Origin: Peribacillus asahii
GTDB taxonomy: Bacteria > Bacillota > Bacilli > Bacillales > DSM-1321
Length of the DNA: 64,000 nt
Direction of reading: 5' to 3'
Assembly: GCF_003570725.1 (NCBI RefSeq)
Contig: NZ_QWVS01000033.1
Span: forward strand, 1-64,000
Part shown: positions 62,380 to 64,000 of the stretch, in pieces
How the letters are laid out: the number at the start of each line of letters is the position of its first letter
How positions within the stretch are numbered: the first letter of the stretch is position 1
Notes under the pieces: generated by a model
Seen by the model: only the letters and a program-made list of their open reading frames with translations
The model's database searches: none
Told to the model about the DNA's origin: nothing
Made by a program: the position numbers and the translations under genes

Positions 62380-63591
62380 ATGCTAACTGCGAAAAGCCGC
62401 GATGGGACGTTAATCACCTTGCCGGAAATACTTACAGCGAACATGCTCGCTTTGATTAAGGCATCCGCTCCCTACTATTGTCCTTGCTGTGCAACGGAGC
62501 TTGTCATTAAAGCGGGAGCTATGAAAATCCCTCATTTTGCCCACAAAAGTAACACCTCTTGTCATGCCTCATCAGAACCTGAGTCTCCCTATCATTTACT
62601 TGCGAAACGACAACTTTTTTCTTGGTTGAAGGAGCATGGTTATCAAGCAGAATTAGAAGCGTACTTGCCGGCTATTAAGAAGCGGGCGGATATTCTAGTA
62701 AAGGTTGAAGAACAAACATACGCCTTCGAATTTCAGTGCTCAACGATTAGCGAAGCTGTATTTATCGAACGAACAGAATCCTATAAAAGCATCGATATTA
62801 TGCCAATTTGGATTTTAGCAGCGAAAAATATGAAAAGAATTGATGTTCAAGAGTTTCGACTATCCGCTTTTCAATGGCTGTTTGTAACAGGGGGCAGTGC
62901 CTATCCTTTTTTATGGACGTATTGTCCGGAGCGTAATCAATTATTTGCCCTTAAAGGAATCACGCCTTTTTCTCCTGCAACGGTGTTTGCAGAAATGACC
63001 GCTGCTCCGTTACAGTTTCTTTCACCTAAACACCTTATTCCTCGAATTCATGAACAGTTCCCATTTATTACACTATGGCGTTATAAACGGAAAAGCTGGT
63101 GCCTGCATCGAGCAAAAACGGCTAATCTACACGATTCACTTTTTCTCGCTTTATATAGAAATCGTTTAACCGCGGCAACATTGCCTATTGAAGTCGGAAT
63201 TCCAGTGAAAGGCATGACGCTGATTAAGACGGCAGCGATTGAATGGCAAGCCTGGCTCTATTTAGATGTTTTGCATAAAAGGGAAGTAGGGCAATTCGTG
63301 CAATTACGAACGTTTCTGCAGTCTTTTCAAAAAAGAGTCGCGAAAGGTGTGATTGCATTAAGGACATTACCGCTATTAAAGCGTGATGCGTTGCATCCTG
63401 TTTATGAATACATCTCCTTTTTAGTACAAGCAGGTTATTTAACAGAGACGACAGCAGGCTGTTATAAGCTAACGAAAGAAATCACCATTCCCAAAACGAT
63501 GATGGAACAGGAAGAGTTGGAAAAGATGTTCTATCATGAGTATAAATGGATGCTTGAGAAGAACAATATCATTTATAATGAAAAAGCTTGA
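62380..63591 (+). CDS. coiA: Competence protein CoiA
   Basis: A 403-residue protein needed for transformation in Gram-positive bacteria. N-terminal zinc-ribbon-like YYCPCCATELVIKAG and HFAHKSNTSC; a restriction-nuclease-like core with RADILV, then YAFEFQCSTIS (Asp and Glu-x-Gln), typical of CoiA's PD-(D/E)xK fold; helical C-terminus. AAGGAGG lies before ATG 62380. Next to pepF as in B. subtilis, but cut off from mecA. Confidence 0.92.
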   Translation: MLTAKSRDGTLITLPEILTANMLALIKASAPYYCPCCATELVIKAGAMKIPHFAHKSNTSCHASSEPESPYHLLAKRQLFSWLKEHGYQAELEAYLPAIKKRADILVKVEEQTYAFEFQCSTISEAVFIERTESYKSIDIMPIWILAAKNMKRIDVQEFRLSAFQWLFVTGGSAYPFLWTYCPERNQLFALKGITPFSPATVFAEMTAAPLQFLSPKHLIPRIHEQFPFITLWRYKRKSWCLHRAKTANLHDSLFLALYRNRLTAATLPIEVGIPVKGMTLIKTAAIEWQAWLYLDVLHKREVGQFVQLRTFLQSFQKRVAKGVIALRTLPLLKRDALHPVYEYISFLVQAGYLTETTAGCYKLTKEITIPKTMMEQEELEKMFYHEYKWMLEKNNIIYNEKA

Positions 63592-63718
63592 TCTACTTCG
63601 TGTCATAAGGGCATAAGAGCAGGAGTTTCCTAGTGAATGAAGAAATAGTTAGTATGGAGAAGCTATACATGATCAAGGATCCATATCGAGGAAGTACTTT
63701 TGAATGGAGGAATGTGAA

Positions 63719-64000
63719 ATGACAAAGAATACATTACCATCACGCCAAGATATTGCGGTTGAGGATACATGGAGACTTGAGGATATTTTTGCATCAGATC
63801 AGGATTGGGAAGCGGCTTACCAGGAAGTAAAAGAAGAACTGAAGAAAGCGAATCAATTCCAAGGCAAGTTAGGCGAAAGTGCAGACCAATTATATAATGC
63901 GCTGCAATTTCAAGATAATGTGTTAGAGAAGCTAGGAAAAGTCTATGCGTATTCCCATATGCGTTATGATCAAGATACAACGAACTCTCTTTATCAGGGG
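63719..64000 (+). CDS. pepF: Oligoendopeptidase F, N-terminal part only
   Basis: The first 94 residues, cut by the window end. LPSRQDIAVEDTWRLEDIFASD, then the helical region with YAYSHMRYDQDTTNSLYQG, is the standard start of M3B oligoendopeptidases. The zinc site lies beyond the window. TGGAGG precedes ATG 63719. Follows coiA as in other bacilli. Confidence 0.92.
   Translation, partial: MTKNTLPSRQDIAVEDTWRLEDIFASDQDWEAAYQEVKEELKKANQFQGKLGESADQLYNALQFQDNVLEKLGKVYAYSHMRYDQDTTNSLYQG

Overview
The window comes from a low-GC, spore-forming member of the Bacillaceae. The evidence is gene order: yjzC-clpB-yjzD-yjaU-yjaV-comZ-fabH-fabF-yjaZ-yjbA-trpS-spx-mecA at 35.6-48.9 kb, resuming with coiA-pepF at 62.4 kb, which matches the Bacillus core backbone. 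Spore genes (a Tgl-type transglutaminase, a SASP-like peptide, a YetF-family protein) and signals typical of Bacillus (a CtsR box at clpB, a FapR box at fabH) agree. I cannot name the species. No rRNA, tRNA, CRISPR array or intact insertion sequence was seen.

Region 1 (0-4.6 kb) is sparse and partly decayed: a frameshifted DUF1259 gene, a His/Gln/Trp-repeat protein, a GGDEF-EAL protein whose membrane domain looks like the ethylene-receptor fold with its copper-ligand Cys and His, and two broken gene remnants. Region 2 (4.6-13.4 kb) is a defence-type island: a DUF262/HNH GmrSD-like protein, a MazG/HisE-like pyrophosphohydrolase coupled to a PLD-nuclease/SF2-helicase, a small unknown protein, a second PLD-helicase with a DUF3427-like C-terminus, and a convergent MutT-type Nudix hydrolase. 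It is the best candidate here for an undescribed multi-gene system.

Region 3 (13.5-35.5 kb) is accessory metabolism and envelope: tgl, membrane proteins, a MarR operon with a small membrane protein, a replication-protein-like gene with repeated 9-mers, a GntR-controlled cluster of an AllD-like dehydrogenase with hexulose-phosphate synthase and isomerase, a pirin, a hydroxyacid dehydrogenase, glpQ, a TetR/YhgE-like pair, a TrmB/TauE pair, a 52-bp tandem-repeat array, and an XdhC/MobA-like pair.

Region 4 (35.6-48.9 kb) is the conserved backbone: stress chaperone, fatty-acid initiation and elongation, competence and Spx/MecA proteolytic control. Compared with Bacillus subtilis, the app and opp transporter operons that flank yjbA and trpS there are absent.

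Region 5 (49-60.3 kb) splits mecA from coiA and encodes a whole reductive pyrimidine catabolic route. An NCS1 permease imports the base; PreT/PreA reduce it; dihydropyrimidinase and beta-ureidopropionase open and cleave the ring to beta-alanine; a class III aminotransferase and an iron-type alcohol dehydrogenase then probably turn beta-alanine into malonate semialdehyde and 3-hydroxypropionate. A PucR-type regulator sits between the two divergent arms. A LysE exporter/TrmB regulator pair follows, then coiA and the start of pepF.
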